Position numbers and translations under genes: made by a program. The notes beneath the pieces were generated by a model, which ran no database searches, had not been told where the DNA came from, and saw nothing but the letters and a program-made list of their open reading frames with translations. Of a stretch of 64,000 nt of DNA, positions 34,300-43,631 are shown piece by piece. Origin of the DNA: Gammaproteobacteria bacterium (GTDB lineage: Bacteria; Pseudomonadota; Gammaproteobacteria; VBWC01); NCBI GenBank assembly GCA_023266115.1, contig JAHFRU010000001.1:378377-442376 (forward strand), written 5' to 3'. Positions within the stretch are counted from its first letter, which is position 1; each line of letters starts with the position of its first letter.

Positions 34300-35892
34300 G
34301 TGGCTAATAAAAGGTCGCGGGCCGCATCCGCGAAGAAAAGAACAATCAAGGCTACGAAAAAGACAGCTCCGAAGGCCGCTCGCAAAAAGACGGTTGCCCG
34401 TACGTCGATGAAGAAGGCGAGGCCTGTCGCTTCCAGGGGCGCTGTTGCGAAGGCATCCGTCAGCGGAAAGCCGTCCGCGATCCTGAAGAATAAGGGCTCA
34501 GCGATCCAATCCAGAACTCTGCGCAGGACCACGGTCAACCGGGCCGATGTCGCGGCGCCTGAAGGATCTTGGCTAAGTGTATTTGACGCGTCACCGTGGG
34601 CCAATCCAAAACGTAGCGCGACGCCGTCTGTGCCGGCACCAAAAAAACCTGCTGGTCATGGCGGTAGCGAGCCCGGTTCGGCAACGCTAAAGAAAAAGGC
34701 CGCGAAAGCATCGGCCGCAGCATCCACAAAAAAGGCGGCTGCAACCGCGACGGCGGTAGTGTATATAGAGAAGCCTGACAGCAAGCATGTTCCGCAGGCG
34801 ATCGGCGCTTCCGCCGGCCAGAGTCTGGGCGAGATACTGAATGCATCGCCGTGGGCGAGTCGATTGAGAACGGGCGCGGCGTCCGCTGCCGCGCACGATA
34901 CACGCGGCGATCATGGGCGCCGTCCCGTTGGCGACAAGTCGGCCGTGTCCGCGGAGTTTTCCGATTTGATGGCGGCGTCGCCGTGGGCGACCCGGCCGAC
35001 GCCGGCGTTCAAGCGTCGCTCGATGCCGGAAAGCACTGGCGTGTCCCGCGCGGCCCCGCAGGTGATAGCTTCACGGGCGACATCGCCACATGTAACAGAT
35101 CCACCGACGGCGGTGCCGCCGCCGGCGCCGGTGGCGATATCGGCGAGCAGCACGAAACGTGGAGTAGAACCGCGGCGCAGCGCCGCCCCCGTTCCGATGA
35201 TGGCGCAGGACGCGTCGGTTTCACCGCCGCCGTTGCGCCGGATGCCGGATGTACAAGTTCAGGCTCCGTCGCGTCCGGCAGCGGACGCCCCCCAACAGGA
35301 ACGGCCGTCGTTCGCGCCGCGGCCAGCACCGGTTAGTCGTCCCGCTCGCGAGGTTCAGCGCGACGAACTGGGTGAGGCGATACGCGAGCTCGCCGGCGCG
35401 GTAGCCGAAAGTCAATTCGTGGTCAAGAAGCCGGATACCGGCGGAATCTCGGATGCCGACCGTCTCAAGATGCGGCTGGCGGAGCGGCAACGTGCGGTTT
35501 CGCGTGTCGCCGAGGAGCCGTCGCCACGATTTCGGCCGAAGCAACGGGCGCCGATACCGAAGCGCCCCGTCGTTACCGGTGCTGCGGAGGTTGGCAGTCA
35601 GCCGCGCGTGCCATTCGATGCCGGTGCAACGCCGCAGGCAACCGTAGCAGCCAGCCGGGCAACGGCAGCAACATCCTCCTCGAGTAGTGAGGCGGCGCAG
35701 AAAAAAAAACTGGAGAAAACGATACTGATCGAGGGCTTGGGGAGAGGCGTTTTCAACGCGCTGGGCAACGGGGTGGGCCGGATAGTCCACGTCGGAATGC
35801 AGTCCGTATCGGGAATCGCGTTGGGCGCGAAAGATGGCGCGAGATTGGTCAGTGGATTCTTCAAGGAAAAAAAATCGACGACGACTGAGTAG
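34300..35892 (+). CDS. MamJ-position protein with ASPWA repeats
   Basis: 530 residues from GTG 34300 (GGGAGG upstream). Residues 1-80 are strongly basic and Ala/Lys rich like histone H1 tails (KKTAPKAARKKTVARTSMKK). Three copies of a short motif follow: WLSVFDASPWAN (91), LGEILNASPWAS (176) and FSDLMAASPWAT (220). A long Pro/Ala-rich disordered region leads to a C-terminal Gly-rich amphipathic stretch (ILIEGLGRGVFNALGNGVGR). It sits between mamE and mamK, exactly where Magnetospirillum has the acidic MamJ/LimJ, but its charge is opposite and I see no MamJ sequence. Candidate linker between magnetosomes and MamK filaments. Confidence 0.8.
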   Translation: MANKRSRAASAKKRTIKATKKTAPKAARKKTVARTSMKKARPVASRGAVAKASVSGKPSAILKNKGSAIQSRTLRRTTVNRADVAAPEGSWLSVFDASPWANPKRSATPSVPAPKKPAGHGGSEPGSATLKKKAAKASAAASTKKAAATATAVVYIEKPDSKHVPQAIGASAGQSLGEILNASPWASRLRTGAASAAAHDTRGDHGRRPVGDKSAVSAEFSDLMAASPWATRPTPAFKRRSMPESTGVSRAAPQVIASRATSPHVTDPPTAVPPPAPVAISASSTKRGVEPRRSAAPVPMMAQDASVSPPPLRRMPDVQVQAPSRPAADAPQQERPSFAPRPAPVSRPAREVQRDELGEAIRELAGAVAESQFVVKKPDTGGISDADRLKMRLAERQRAVSRVAEEPSPRFRPKQRAPIPKRPVVTGAAEVGSQPRVPFDAGATPQATVAASRATAATSSSSSEAAQKKKLEKTILIEGLGRGVFNALGNGVGRIVHVGMQSVSGIALGAKDGARLVSGFFKEKKSTTTE

Positions 35893-35951
35893 GCGTCGAC
35901 AACTCGATTGCGAATAGGTATTACGTTAACCGATAGCAGGGGACATAACAC

Positions 35952-37001
35952 ATGAGCGCCGCGCATAAAAACGATAATCAATTGCTGCTGGGGATTGATC
36001 TCGGAACATCACGTACTGCGATTATGACCAGTCGTGGCACGAGGGAGATGGTGAGATCGGTGGTGGGTTACCCCAAGGATCTGATTGGCGTGAAGCTGTT
36101 GGGCAAGCCGTATGCGGTCGGGCAGGAGGCCTTGGACAAACATTCCTATCTGGACCTGCGGTACCCTCTGGGCGAGGGCGTGTTGAAGGAATTGAGCGAT
36201 CGCGACCTGGATGTCGCCAGACACCTGATCGACTATGTGCTCCAGCTGGCGCAGCCCGAAGACGGCGACGAAATTGCAGGCGTCATCGGTATTCCCGCCC
36301 GTGCCTCCGCGGCGGACAAAACGTTGCTGTTGAACATGGCGCAGGAAGTGATGGATACCGCGCTGGTAGTTTCCGAGCCGTTTATGGTCGCCTACGGGCT
36401 GGATATTCTGCTGAATGCGATCGTCATTGATATCGGTGCCGGCACTATCGACATCGCGGCGTTGAAGGGCATGATGCCGGGACCGGAAGACCAGATCACG
36501 CTGCACAAGGCGGGTGATTATCTGGATGGCAAGCTGAAGGCGGAGTTGCAGGAGGCGTATCCCGATATCCAGTTGACCAACCTGATTGCCTCTCATATCA
36601 AGGAGCAACACTCGTTTGTCGGCGATTCCCCGGCGGGTATCATTAACGTCAATTTCCGGGCGGATGGCCGGCCGGTAGTCTATTCGGTGCAGGATCAGAT
36701 CCGTAACGTTTGCGAGTCGATCGTGCCCGATATTATCGAGAACGTGACGGCGCTGCTCCGCACGTTTGATCCGTCGGTGCAGGACGCGGTGTTGCAGAAC
36801 ATTATTTTGGCGGGCGGTGGCTCCTTGATCCACGGTCTTGACGAAATGATTGCCGATCAGCTGGCGGAGTACGGCGATACCCGCGTGGTAAAAGTGGCCG
36901 ATGCGAATTTTGCGGCCGCCGAAGGCGCCATCAAACTGGCGATGGATCTCCCGCCGATGTACTGGAACCAGCTGGGCGAAATGATCGGCGCGCCGGAATA
37001 G
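35952..37001 (+). CDS. mamK: Magnetosome actin-like filament protein MamK
   Basis: 349 residues, full length. Actin-fold motifs: phosphate 1 LLGIDLGTSRTAIMTS, connect region with catalytic Glu E142 (SEPFMVAYGL), phosphate 2 VIDIGAGTIDIAAL and adenosine motif ILAGGGSLIHGLDEM. MamK forms dynamic ATP-dependent filaments that position the magnetosome chain. AGGGGAC precedes ATG 35952. It lies 59 bp after the MamJ-position gene. Confidence 0.97.
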   Translation: MSAAHKNDNQLLLGIDLGTSRTAIMTSRGTREMVRSVVGYPKDLIGVKLLGKPYAVGQEALDKHSYLDLRYPLGEGVLKELSDRDLDVARHLIDYVLQLAQPEDGDEIAGVIGIPARASAADKTLLLNMAQEVMDTALVVSEPFMVAYGLDILLNAIVIDIGAGTIDIAALKGMMPGPEDQITLHKAGDYLDGKLKAELQEAYPDIQLTNLIASHIKEQHSFVGDSPAGIINVNFRADGRPVVYSVQDQIRNVCESIVPDIIENVTALLRTFDPSVQDAVLQNIILAGGGSLIHGLDEMIADQLAEYGDTRVVKVADANFAAAEGAIKLAMDLPPMYWNQLGEMIGAPE

Positions 37002-37459
37002 CCGGGGCATACTGAGTTTGTCCGCAGACCTCCCGCAGCACCTGCGATTGCGATAAAGACGCACGGTACCGTCAATGGCACGAATACTCGTGCGCATATC
37101 GCGCGGGCATGGCCCCTGCCGTGAGCCACCGTCGCAGGATTGTATTACCGTGCAGATTCTTGTAGCGATTAAGCACTGACGAGTTCTCGTTTATTGAAAC
37201 TATTCTCATTACGTTTGCATGTGGTGTGTCGCGCACAAAATTTAAAATCATTGTTTGCCACGCCGATGCATTGTAGTCCGTCGTTTCTCTCCGGTAGTTC
37301 TCACATAGCAGTCCGCGCAGTTTTGTGTTGAGCGAGCAGAAATAAATAACAATCGTTGTTATTAAGTATTTCTTTTTGTTGCTGTTGTTGTTGACGGAAG
37401 CTGGCAGCACTGACAGACTAACCCGTGACAGAAAAGATACGCGCGCGCTCAACACGGTA
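37002..37459. other. Long mamK-mamL intergenic region
   Basis: 458 bp without a supported gene, unusually long inside a mamAB operon. It contains the palindrome at 37345-37363 and AT-rich DNA just upstream of mamL, so an internal promoter is possible. Confidence 0.5.
37345..37363. promoter_or_regulatory. Palindrome upstream of mamL
   Basis: AATAACAA-TCG-TTGTTATT, perfect 8-bp arms in AT-rich DNA, 97 bp upstream of mamL. It does not match the Fur consensus. Candidate operator for an internal promoter. Confidence 0.45.
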
Positions 37460-37744
37460 ATGTTTATTTTAAGGGTAATTTTTTACTTATTAGTCATAGT
37501 CGCTATCGGCATCTTTGCGTCACAAAACATGAGTATGGTGCCGGTGTATTTATTGGTCGGGCCGCCGGTTCAAGTGCCATTGATTGTTGTTGTAGTGATG
37601 GCGTTCATCGTCGGTTATGCGTTCGCATTGCTGGCGGTCGTATTCAGGGCAGCCAAAGGAGGCCGCCGCAAGAGTGCGGGTCGCAACAGGGAATTGATGC
37701 GCGCGACCATGGGCCCGAAAGAGTTGGCTCGCAAGCGCGAATAG
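37460..37744 (+). CDS. mamL: Magnetosome protein MamL
   Basis: ATG 37460 gives 94 residues: two membrane helices (ILRVIFYLLVIVAIGIFASQ and VPLIVVVVMAFIVGYAFALL) with a LapA-like pattern and a basic tail (AAKGGRRKSAGRNRELMR). This matches MamL, whose positively charged C-terminal tail is thought to help bend the inner membrane. The longer track start at 37376 lacks support. Assigned by length, pattern and position between mamK and mamM. Confidence 0.85.
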   Translation: MFILRVIFYLLVIVAIGIFASQNMSMVPVYLLVGPPVQVPLIVVVVMAFIVGYAFALLAVVFRAAKGGRRKSAGRNRELMRATMGPKELARKRE

Positions 37745-37903
37745 CGCATTGCCTGCGGAACGGTTTGCAGGATAACGGCAGCGTTGGACGGGATCAGTTG
37801 CTCGCTGGATGCGGTGTTTTGTGTTTTGCACGGACCGTAAATGCAACGATCAGATGTTTGTTGGTAGCTGAATGAGTGTTCGCAGCCGGAGCGATACGTC
37901 GCG

Positions 37904-38938
37904 ATGAGATATAAAGAGTGTCTGTGGTGTTTTAGATCAGTCGGCTGGGTCGGTCTGGTAACCAACTCGGCGCTGATGCTGATGAAGAGCTTTATCGGGC
38001 TGATCGCTGGTTCGAGCGCGCTGCTGGCAGACGCGATGTATTCGGCCAAGGATGTCGTGACATCGATACTGGTGATCGTCGGCGTTAATGTTTCCGGGCA
38101 GCCGCTGGATCGTGATCATCCGTATGGTCACGGAAAAATCGAATTCATTCTGTCGCTGATGATCAGCGTCGTGTTTCTGTTTATTACCGCGCTGCTTTTT
38201 ATCCATGCCTTGCAACTTCTGCTGGACAGCAGCACCCATCGTACACCGCACCTGATCGCGTTATGGGCAGCGTTGATCTCGATCGCCGTCAATGTGGTCA
38301 TGTATTACTACTCGCGCTGCGTCGCCATCGAAGCCAACAGTCCGATGGTGCGTACCCTGTCGCATCACCATCACGCTGACGCGAGTTCGTCGGCGGCGGT
38401 GGCGGTCGGTATCATCGGCGCGAACTATTTGGGTATGCCGTGGATCGATACGCTGGTCGCATTGTTCGAAACAATGCATCTGATGTTCCTTGGCGGAGAG
38501 GTTTTCCGGGATTCATATCGCGGGCTGATGGATCGCTCGGTGTCCAAGCCGATGCGGGAAAAGATCGTCGAGATCGTGAAGTCGACGAAGGGTGTACACG
38601 AGGTAAACCACCTGCGCACGCGATATATTGGTCAGGAACTCATGGCCGAGGTCGTGCTGCTCGTGGACCCTGACATTACCGTTGAGGAAGCGCACGGTAT
38701 TACCGACGTCGTACATCATAATATGAGCCGGCGCATCCCCAATCTCGGGCTGGTGCAGATCAAGTTTCAGTCAGAAACCGTGCGAAGCGTCGTGCAGGAA
38801 GCGGCGGCGATTCCTGCGGAGGCCGCGGCTGGCTGCGAGCAGGCGGCGGGCTGCAGCAAGTCGAAAGGTTGCAGCACCGCTGTGGCAACGAATCCCAGCA
38901 AGGATCTGTCGCTAGATCTGGAGAGCGTACTGGACTGA
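37904..38938 (+). CDS. mamM: Magnetosome CDF iron transporter MamM
   Basis: 344 residues. Blocks shared with Magnetospirillum MamM include GWVGLVTNSALMLMKSFIGL, ADAMYSAKDV, DHPYGHGKIEFILS, HRTPHLIALWAALISIAVNV and YYSRCVAIEANSP. The transmembrane metal site is Y46, D50, H155 and D159, and a C-terminal cytoplasmic dimer domain follows. A Cys-rich tail (GCEQAAGCSKSKGC) is not usual in MamM. It imports ferrous iron into the magnetosome and stabilises MamB. Its stop overlaps mamN. Confidence 0.97.
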   Translation: MRYKECLWCFRSVGWVGLVTNSALMLMKSFIGLIAGSSALLADAMYSAKDVVTSILVIVGVNVSGQPLDRDHPYGHGKIEFILSLMISVVFLFITALLFIHALQLLLDSSTHRTPHLIALWAALISIAVNVVMYYYSRCVAIEANSPMVRTLSHHHHADASSSAAVAVGIIGANYLGMPWIDTLVALFETMHLMFLGGEVFRDSYRGLMDRSVSKPMREKIVEIVKSTKGVHEVNHLRTRYIGQELMAEVVLLVDPDITVEEAHGITDVVHHNMSRRIPNLGLVQIKFQSETVRSVVQEAAAIPAEAAAGCEQAAGCSKSKGCSTAVATNPSKDLSLDLESVLD

Positions 38939-40269
38939 TGAGCGCCAATGCGTTAATCGCCATCGCTATATTTGGTAGCGTGTTTGCGCTGATATTCCGC
39001 GGTATCGTTGAGCGGAAAACGGCGGTCGTGGCCGGTGCCGGTGTCATGTTGCTGTTCGGTCTTGTGTCCGGCATCTACCCGCTTGCGCAGGCGATTGATG
39101 CTATTTATTTCGAGACGCTGGCGCTGATATTTGGCATGTCTCTGGTGTCGGCGTTGCTGGCTAAATCCGGCGTGTTTGGCCTGGTCGCCAAACGTATGGC
39201 TGTCCATTCGATGGGCAACGGCTGGTGGGTGCTGGTGGTCTTCTCGCTCGGGACATACGGGCTCTCGATGCTGGTTAATAATCTCTCGGCGATGGTGGTA
39301 ATCCTGCCGGTGACCCTGGCAATCTGTCACCAGATAGAGATCAATCCGATCCCGATACTGATTGCCGAGGTTGTCGCGTCGAATCTTGGTGGCGCTTCCA
39401 CCATGATCGGCGATTTTCCCAATATGATCATAGCGTCGGCCGCTCATTTGCATTTCATCGATTTCATCAGTGGCATGATGGTGCCGTGCCTGATTCTGCT
39501 GGCGGCGATGTTTGCGTATTTTCAGTGGCGACGCGACGACATCGATATCGATGGCGGGCGCTCTCCAGGTAATGGCAAACTCGTGGCGGCGATGCGAGAC
39601 GCGGTCCGCGAGCAACCGTATGAGCCATACTTGCTGAAGGTTGGTTTGGTGCTGCTGGCGGCTGCACTGATCGGGTTTCTCGTGGCGGAGCGTTTTGGTC
39701 TCAGCCCGGCGTGGATAGCGTTGTGGACCGGATTTCTGGCGCTGTCGCTTGGACGCTTTGATCGGGATTCACTGTTTTCCGCCTGTGGCGGTGGCGACAT
39801 ATTATTTTTCACCGGTCTGTTTGTCATGGTCGGTGGCTTGGCGGCGGCCGGTGTGCTGCGGGGATTTGAGTGGTTTATCTATGGTGTAAGCGGTGGCTAT
39901 GAAGTGCTGCAATTGATTGTGTTGATGTGGCTGGCGGCGGTGGCGGCGATATTTCTGAATGCCGGTGCGGCGACAGCGTTTCTGGTGCCCGTGGCCGGCG
40001 ACATGTATCTCTCGGCCGGTGATCCGGTCGTCTGGTGGGCCTTGTCGCTGGGGATACTGGCAGGGTCGTCTGCGTCGCTGACCGGCGCGACGGCGGGGTC
40101 GGTGGCGGCCTCGCATCTCGAACGTTTTGTCGCCGCACACCCCGAAATGCGCGATGCGATGTCCGGCAATGCGACACTCGATTTCAGGAGTTATTTGCGC
40201 TGGGGCTTGCCGATCATGTTTTTGTTCCTGGTGCTGTCCACGATCTACGTCATGATCACGGTGCGCTGA
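38938..40269 (+). CDS. mamN: Magnetosome ArsB/NhaD-like transporter MamN
   Basis: ATG 38938 (the TGATG overlap with mamM) gives 443 residues with about eleven membrane helices. The Na+/H+ antiporter-type core is NNLSAMVVILPVTLAIC, then LGGASTMIGDFPNMIIASAA. MamN probably exports protons released during magnetite precipitation from the magnetosome lumen; that role is inferred in the literature from homology and mutants. Confidence 0.95.
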   Translation: MSANALIAIAIFGSVFALIFRGIVERKTAVVAGAGVMLLFGLVSGIYPLAQAIDAIYFETLALIFGMSLVSALLAKSGVFGLVAKRMAVHSMGNGWWVLVVFSLGTYGLSMLVNNLSAMVVILPVTLAICHQIEINPIPILIAEVVASNLGGASTMIGDFPNMIIASAAHLHFIDFISGMMVPCLILLAAMFAYFQWRRDDIDIDGGRSPGNGKLVAAMRDAVREQPYEPYLLKVGLVLLAAALIGFLVAERFGLSPAWIALWTGFLALSLGRFDRDSLFSACGGGDILFFTGLFVMVGGLAAAGVLRGFEWFIYGVSGGYEVLQLIVLMWLAAVAAIFLNAGAATAFLVPVAGDMYLSAGDPVVWWALSLGILAGSSASLTGATAGSVAASHLERFVAAHPEMRDAMSGNATLDFRSYLRWGLPIMFLFLVLSTIYVMITVR

Positions 40270-40312
40270 TGAACTTGGCTGTTTTTTGAGGTTTTAGCAG
40301 GAATATTAAAGT

Positions 40313-42346
40313 ATGCAACCTGGACACAAAGCCGCTCAACTCGTCCCGAACACAGTGTTGTTCTGCAAACGCCCGTGGCGTATCCCGGCCTTCGCGCTTA
40401 CTGCGGCGCTGATACTGACATTTATCTGGGGGTTCTACCTGATACGGGGCGCGATGAACGAAGGCGAGGTGGAACTGGAGGAATTCGCCATTCGCGGTTT
40501 CTACCAGGAATCAGCCAATCCCGACATCCAGTTTCTCTACGAGGCGATTCCACCGGCGGTGGTCGGCATCAGCGGACCCGGCATCAATTCCGGCACGCTG
40601 GCATCGGGCGCGATCGTCGGTTCAGGCGGCTATGTATTGACCACGTTGCATTCGGTAGTGGAACTGCCGGCCATCAATGTGATGGTAAAAACGCCCCAGG
40701 GCGTCAAGCGGTATGACGCAACGATCGTCAAATCGATGCCCGATCATGACATCGTTTTACTGAAGATGCTGACGCAGGATCGCTTCCTCTATCTGACGCT
40801 TGCGGATACGCAGGTGTTGCAGACAGGGGATTCGGTATTCGGTTTCGGGCAGGGTGTTCAGGGGAATGCGCTGGTCAGACCCGGATCGTTGACCGGTATC
40901 AACATGACGATCCAGCCGGAGACGGTCCGTGTGTCGCACTTGCTAGCCACCAATGCCATTTACACCTGGGAGCAATCCGGCGGGCCGCTGGTAAACGGAC
41001 GTGGTGAACTGGTCGGCGTCAGTATTGCCGTGACTCGTCCCAACGGCACTGTTGAAGGATTTGCTGTTCCGTCGCATGTGATCATGGCGCATTTCCAGGA
41101 TGTACTTAAATTCAAGCTCAGCAAAGGCGCGGTTGCGCCAGCGCGCGCGCCGGGTCCGCAGGCGGCGGGGATGGGGGCCAGTAATGCGCCGTCCGTGGTG
41201 CAGGTCGCCGGCATGGTGTCACCGGCAGGCTTCGGTGGCATGACCGGCGGGGCCGCCGCGTGGTGGGCCAAGGCGCAGGCGCGGGTTTCCGGTAGTTCCG
41301 GTCCGCTGTTCGGCATGAACATCGCGGGCAATAATCCCGGTGTGCCACCTATGGCGGGCGCCGTGAGTGGCAATCCAGCGGCGGCGGCGATGATGCTGGA
41401 CCCGGGTATTTCCGCGGCGATTCTCGATCCGGAACATCTGCTCGGGCCGCGCATCGGTGGACATCCGCTCGAGAACATCCTCGGGCTGGCGTTGCTGGCA
41501 TTAATTGCCGGTATTACCGGCGGCATGATGACCATGGGTGGCGGGGTCATTCAGGTCGCCGGCATGATGGTATTTTTCGGTTACGGTATGTACCTGATCC
41601 GCCCGGTAGCCTATCTGACCAATATCTTTGTATACGGCGCCTCAGCCTATCGTAACCATAATGCAGGCCTGGTGATGTGGGATAACGTTCGCGCGCTTGC
41701 GCCGTGGGCAGTCGTGGGTGTCGTCGTCGGGTATTTCATCGGCAATTCGGTCACCGAGGTTGTGATTTACTACATGCTCGGCATTTTTGCATTGCTGATG
41801 GCAATCAAGGCGTTCATGGAGATTTTTGTCGACGATCAGGAACATATCCTGGTCAAGGACCCGGGTGATGCGCGGCGCGCCTCTGATGACGAAATCATGG
41901 ACGATCTGCTGGCAACGGGGAATGGCGATCAGGATGAGCAGGTATCGTTCATCGGCACACCGGAAAACGCAACGAGGCATGCGGTACTGGGACTGCCGAT
42001 GGGCCTGATCAGCGGTATTCTGGGTATCAGCGGTGGCGTGGTCGAGGTGCCGTTGCAGCGATATCTCGGGAAAGTGCCCCTGCGTAACGCGATCGCGAAC
42101 AGCTCCGTGCTGGTATTCTGGGCATCGGTCGGCGGCGCCATCGTGGCATTTTCGCATGGCATCAGCACCGGGCTGATCGAGTGGCAGACCCCTATTACAC
42201 TCGCGTTGATCATGATCCCGGGCGCGTATTTCGGTGGCATCCTCGGCGCTAAATTGATGAAGGTGTTGCCGATCGTGGCGTTGAAGTGGTTCTACATGGC
42301 CATCATGTTGGCGATCGCGGTCAAAATGCTTTTCTTCCGTCCATGA
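40313..42346 (+). CDS. mamO: Magnetosome protein MamO (trypsin-like plus TauE/SafE domain)
   Basis: 677 residues. One N-terminal helix (about 26-46), then a trypsin-like domain with H113 (TTLHSVVE), D146 (DHDIVLLK) and S222 (WEQSGGPLV). The metal-binding di-histidine known in MamO is kept (H145 and H260 here). From about 385 an eight-helix TauE/SafE-type domain follows (GITGGMMTMGGGVIQVAGMM, PMGLISGILGISGGVVEVPL). MamO starts crystal nucleation and activates MamE. In Magnetospirillum AMB-1 the nucleophile is replaced by Thr (T225); here Ser is present but the GNS context is EQS. Confidence 0.95.
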   Translation: MQPGHKAAQLVPNTVLFCKRPWRIPAFALTAALILTFIWGFYLIRGAMNEGEVELEEFAIRGFYQESANPDIQFLYEAIPPAVVGISGPGINSGTLASGAIVGSGGYVLTTLHSVVELPAINVMVKTPQGVKRYDATIVKSMPDHDIVLLKMLTQDRFLYLTLADTQVLQTGDSVFGFGQGVQGNALVRPGSLTGINMTIQPETVRVSHLLATNAIYTWEQSGGPLVNGRGELVGVSIAVTRPNGTVEGFAVPSHVIMAHFQDVLKFKLSKGAVAPARAPGPQAAGMGASNAPSVVQVAGMVSPAGFGGMTGGAAAWWAKAQARVSGSSGPLFGMNIAGNNPGVPPMAGAVSGNPAAAAMMLDPGISAAILDPEHLLGPRIGGHPLENILGLALLALIAGITGGMMTMGGGVIQVAGMMVFFGYGMYLIRPVAYLTNIFVYGASAYRNHNAGLVMWDNVRALAPWAVVGVVVGYFIGNSVTEVVIYYMLGIFALLMAIKAFMEIFVDDQEHILVKDPGDARRASDDEIMDDLLATGNGDQDEQVSFIGTPENATRHAVLGLPMGLISGILGISGGVVEVPLQRYLGKVPLRNAIANSSVLVFWASVGGAIVAFSHGISTGLIEWQTPITLALIMIPGAYFGGILGAKLMKVLPIVALKWFYMAIMLAIAVKMLFFRP

Positions 42347-42369
42347 ACTATTGGAAATGATGGGTAGAG

Positions 42370-43473
42370 ATGAAATTCGACGGCTTCTTTCCTGGCGTAG
42401 TTCTGATCATCCTGGCGGTGACCGTGATGTTTGCGTTGTATGGCGATAATTTCGTGACGCGGTCGTCGTCGAACACCGCGTTGCAGGCGGATGGCACGCT
42501 GACATCGGTGCCCGGCATCGGTGTCGGGAACTTTCCGGCGCCAGGTGTCCCGAACGACGCCGGTGCGATTGCCAACATGCAGAACATGAACCCGATGAAT
42601 GCCGCCCATCTGGATTCCGGTGGCAACGCGGCTGCAGTGCAGGCAATGTTTGGGGCGCCGCAACAACCGGGCGGCCCGCAATTTGTCGCGATCGCCAACA
42701 CGACGAACATGGGAATGAACGGTGTCGCGATGGACCCGGGTCAGCCCGCCATGGCGGGGTCGCCGCCGCCAGGCAACGAATTCAACATGGGAATGAACGG
42801 TGTGGCGATGGACCAGGGCCAACCCGCCATGGCGGGATCGCCGCTACCGGGCAACGAATTTGCGCCCGAGGTTCCGCCCAACTTTATTCCGAAAAACATG
42901 GCGGTGGACGAGGCGCACTGGATGGGCATGGATGTGCGTCGGCTCGATAGTGAATTGCGGGGCAAACTCCGGTTTCCCTCCGGTCTTCTCGGAATACTGG
43001 TCGGCCAGGTATCGATGGAATCGTCGATGTCGGGTTTACTGGGTGGCGATGTGATTACTCAAGTCAACAACATCGCGGTGTCAACACTGGAGGAATTCCA
43101 GGCTGCAACCAAGACCGTCAAGGATCTGAAGGAGTCGTCAATGACGGTGTTGCGCAAGACGAATGTGATGGATACCGCAGGGCGTTACCAGGTGCGCGGC
43201 ATGTCTCTGACGCTGCGAACCGATGCGGAACTCGGGTTTGCGCAGCTGGAAGGGGCGCCGATGATTCTGCCGGGCGATCAGCGGCCGCATCCGGATCGTG
43301 GCCCTTGTACCAACTGTCATGCGATTGGTACCGGCTGGGAGCTGACGCCCGATCCGGATATGGTTACGATGAATCCGCCGCCGATCACCAAGGCGCAGGC
43401 GGATCACAAGCAGCAACCGCATCAGGACCGCGGGCCGTGTATCGCGTGCCACATTATCAAGCTGCGTTTATAG
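42370..43473 (+). CDS. mamP: Magnetosome cytochrome MamP (PDZ and two magnetochromes)
   Basis: 367 residues: N-terminal membrane anchor (FFPGVVLIILAVTVMFALY), a Met/Asn/Gly-rich linker with two tandem 26-residue repeats, a PDZ-like domain (LLGILVGQVSMESSMSGLL) and two CxxCH motifs (C313, C357), each preceded by PHPDRGP or PHQDRGP. MamP oxidises Fe(II) to control the Fe(II)/Fe(III) ratio for magnetite. It follows mamO closely. The linker is longer than in Magnetospirillum MamP (about 270 residues there). Confidence 0.95.
   Translation: MKFDGFFPGVVLIILAVTVMFALYGDNFVTRSSSNTALQADGTLTSVPGIGVGNFPAPGVPNDAGAIANMQNMNPMNAAHLDSGGNAAAVQAMFGAPQQPGGPQFVAIANTTNMGMNGVAMDPGQPAMAGSPPPGNEFNMGMNGVAMDQGQPAMAGSPLPGNEFAPEVPPNFIPKNMAVDEAHWMGMDVRRLDSELRGKLRFPSGLLGILVGQVSMESSMSGLLGGDVITQVNNIAVSTLEEFQAATKTVKDLKESSMTVLRKTNVMDTAGRYQVRGMSLTLRTDAELGFAQLEGAPMILPGDQRPHPDRGPCTNCHAIGTGWELTPDPDMVTMNPPPITKAQADHKQQPHQDRGPCIACHIIKLRL
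42706..42861 (+). repeat. Tandem 78-bp repeats in mamP
   Basis: Two adjacent units (42706-42783 and 42784-42861) encoding NMGMNGVAMD(P/Q)GQPAMAGSP(P/L)PGNEF, with a few mismatches. They lie in the linker before the PDZ domain. Confidence 0.85.
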
Positions 43474-43631
43474 GATGATTGACTGGTGTTGATGAGAGGG
43501 ACGCGCGGAATGATATGTCGAGGATCGATAAGGTGGGATTCGGATGCTCCGATAGCAAACCAGTGGTCGGAGTCCGGGTCGGCGGTTGCGAACGAAACTG
43601 ATAAAAATTTACCTGTTGGAGGTAGGACGTA

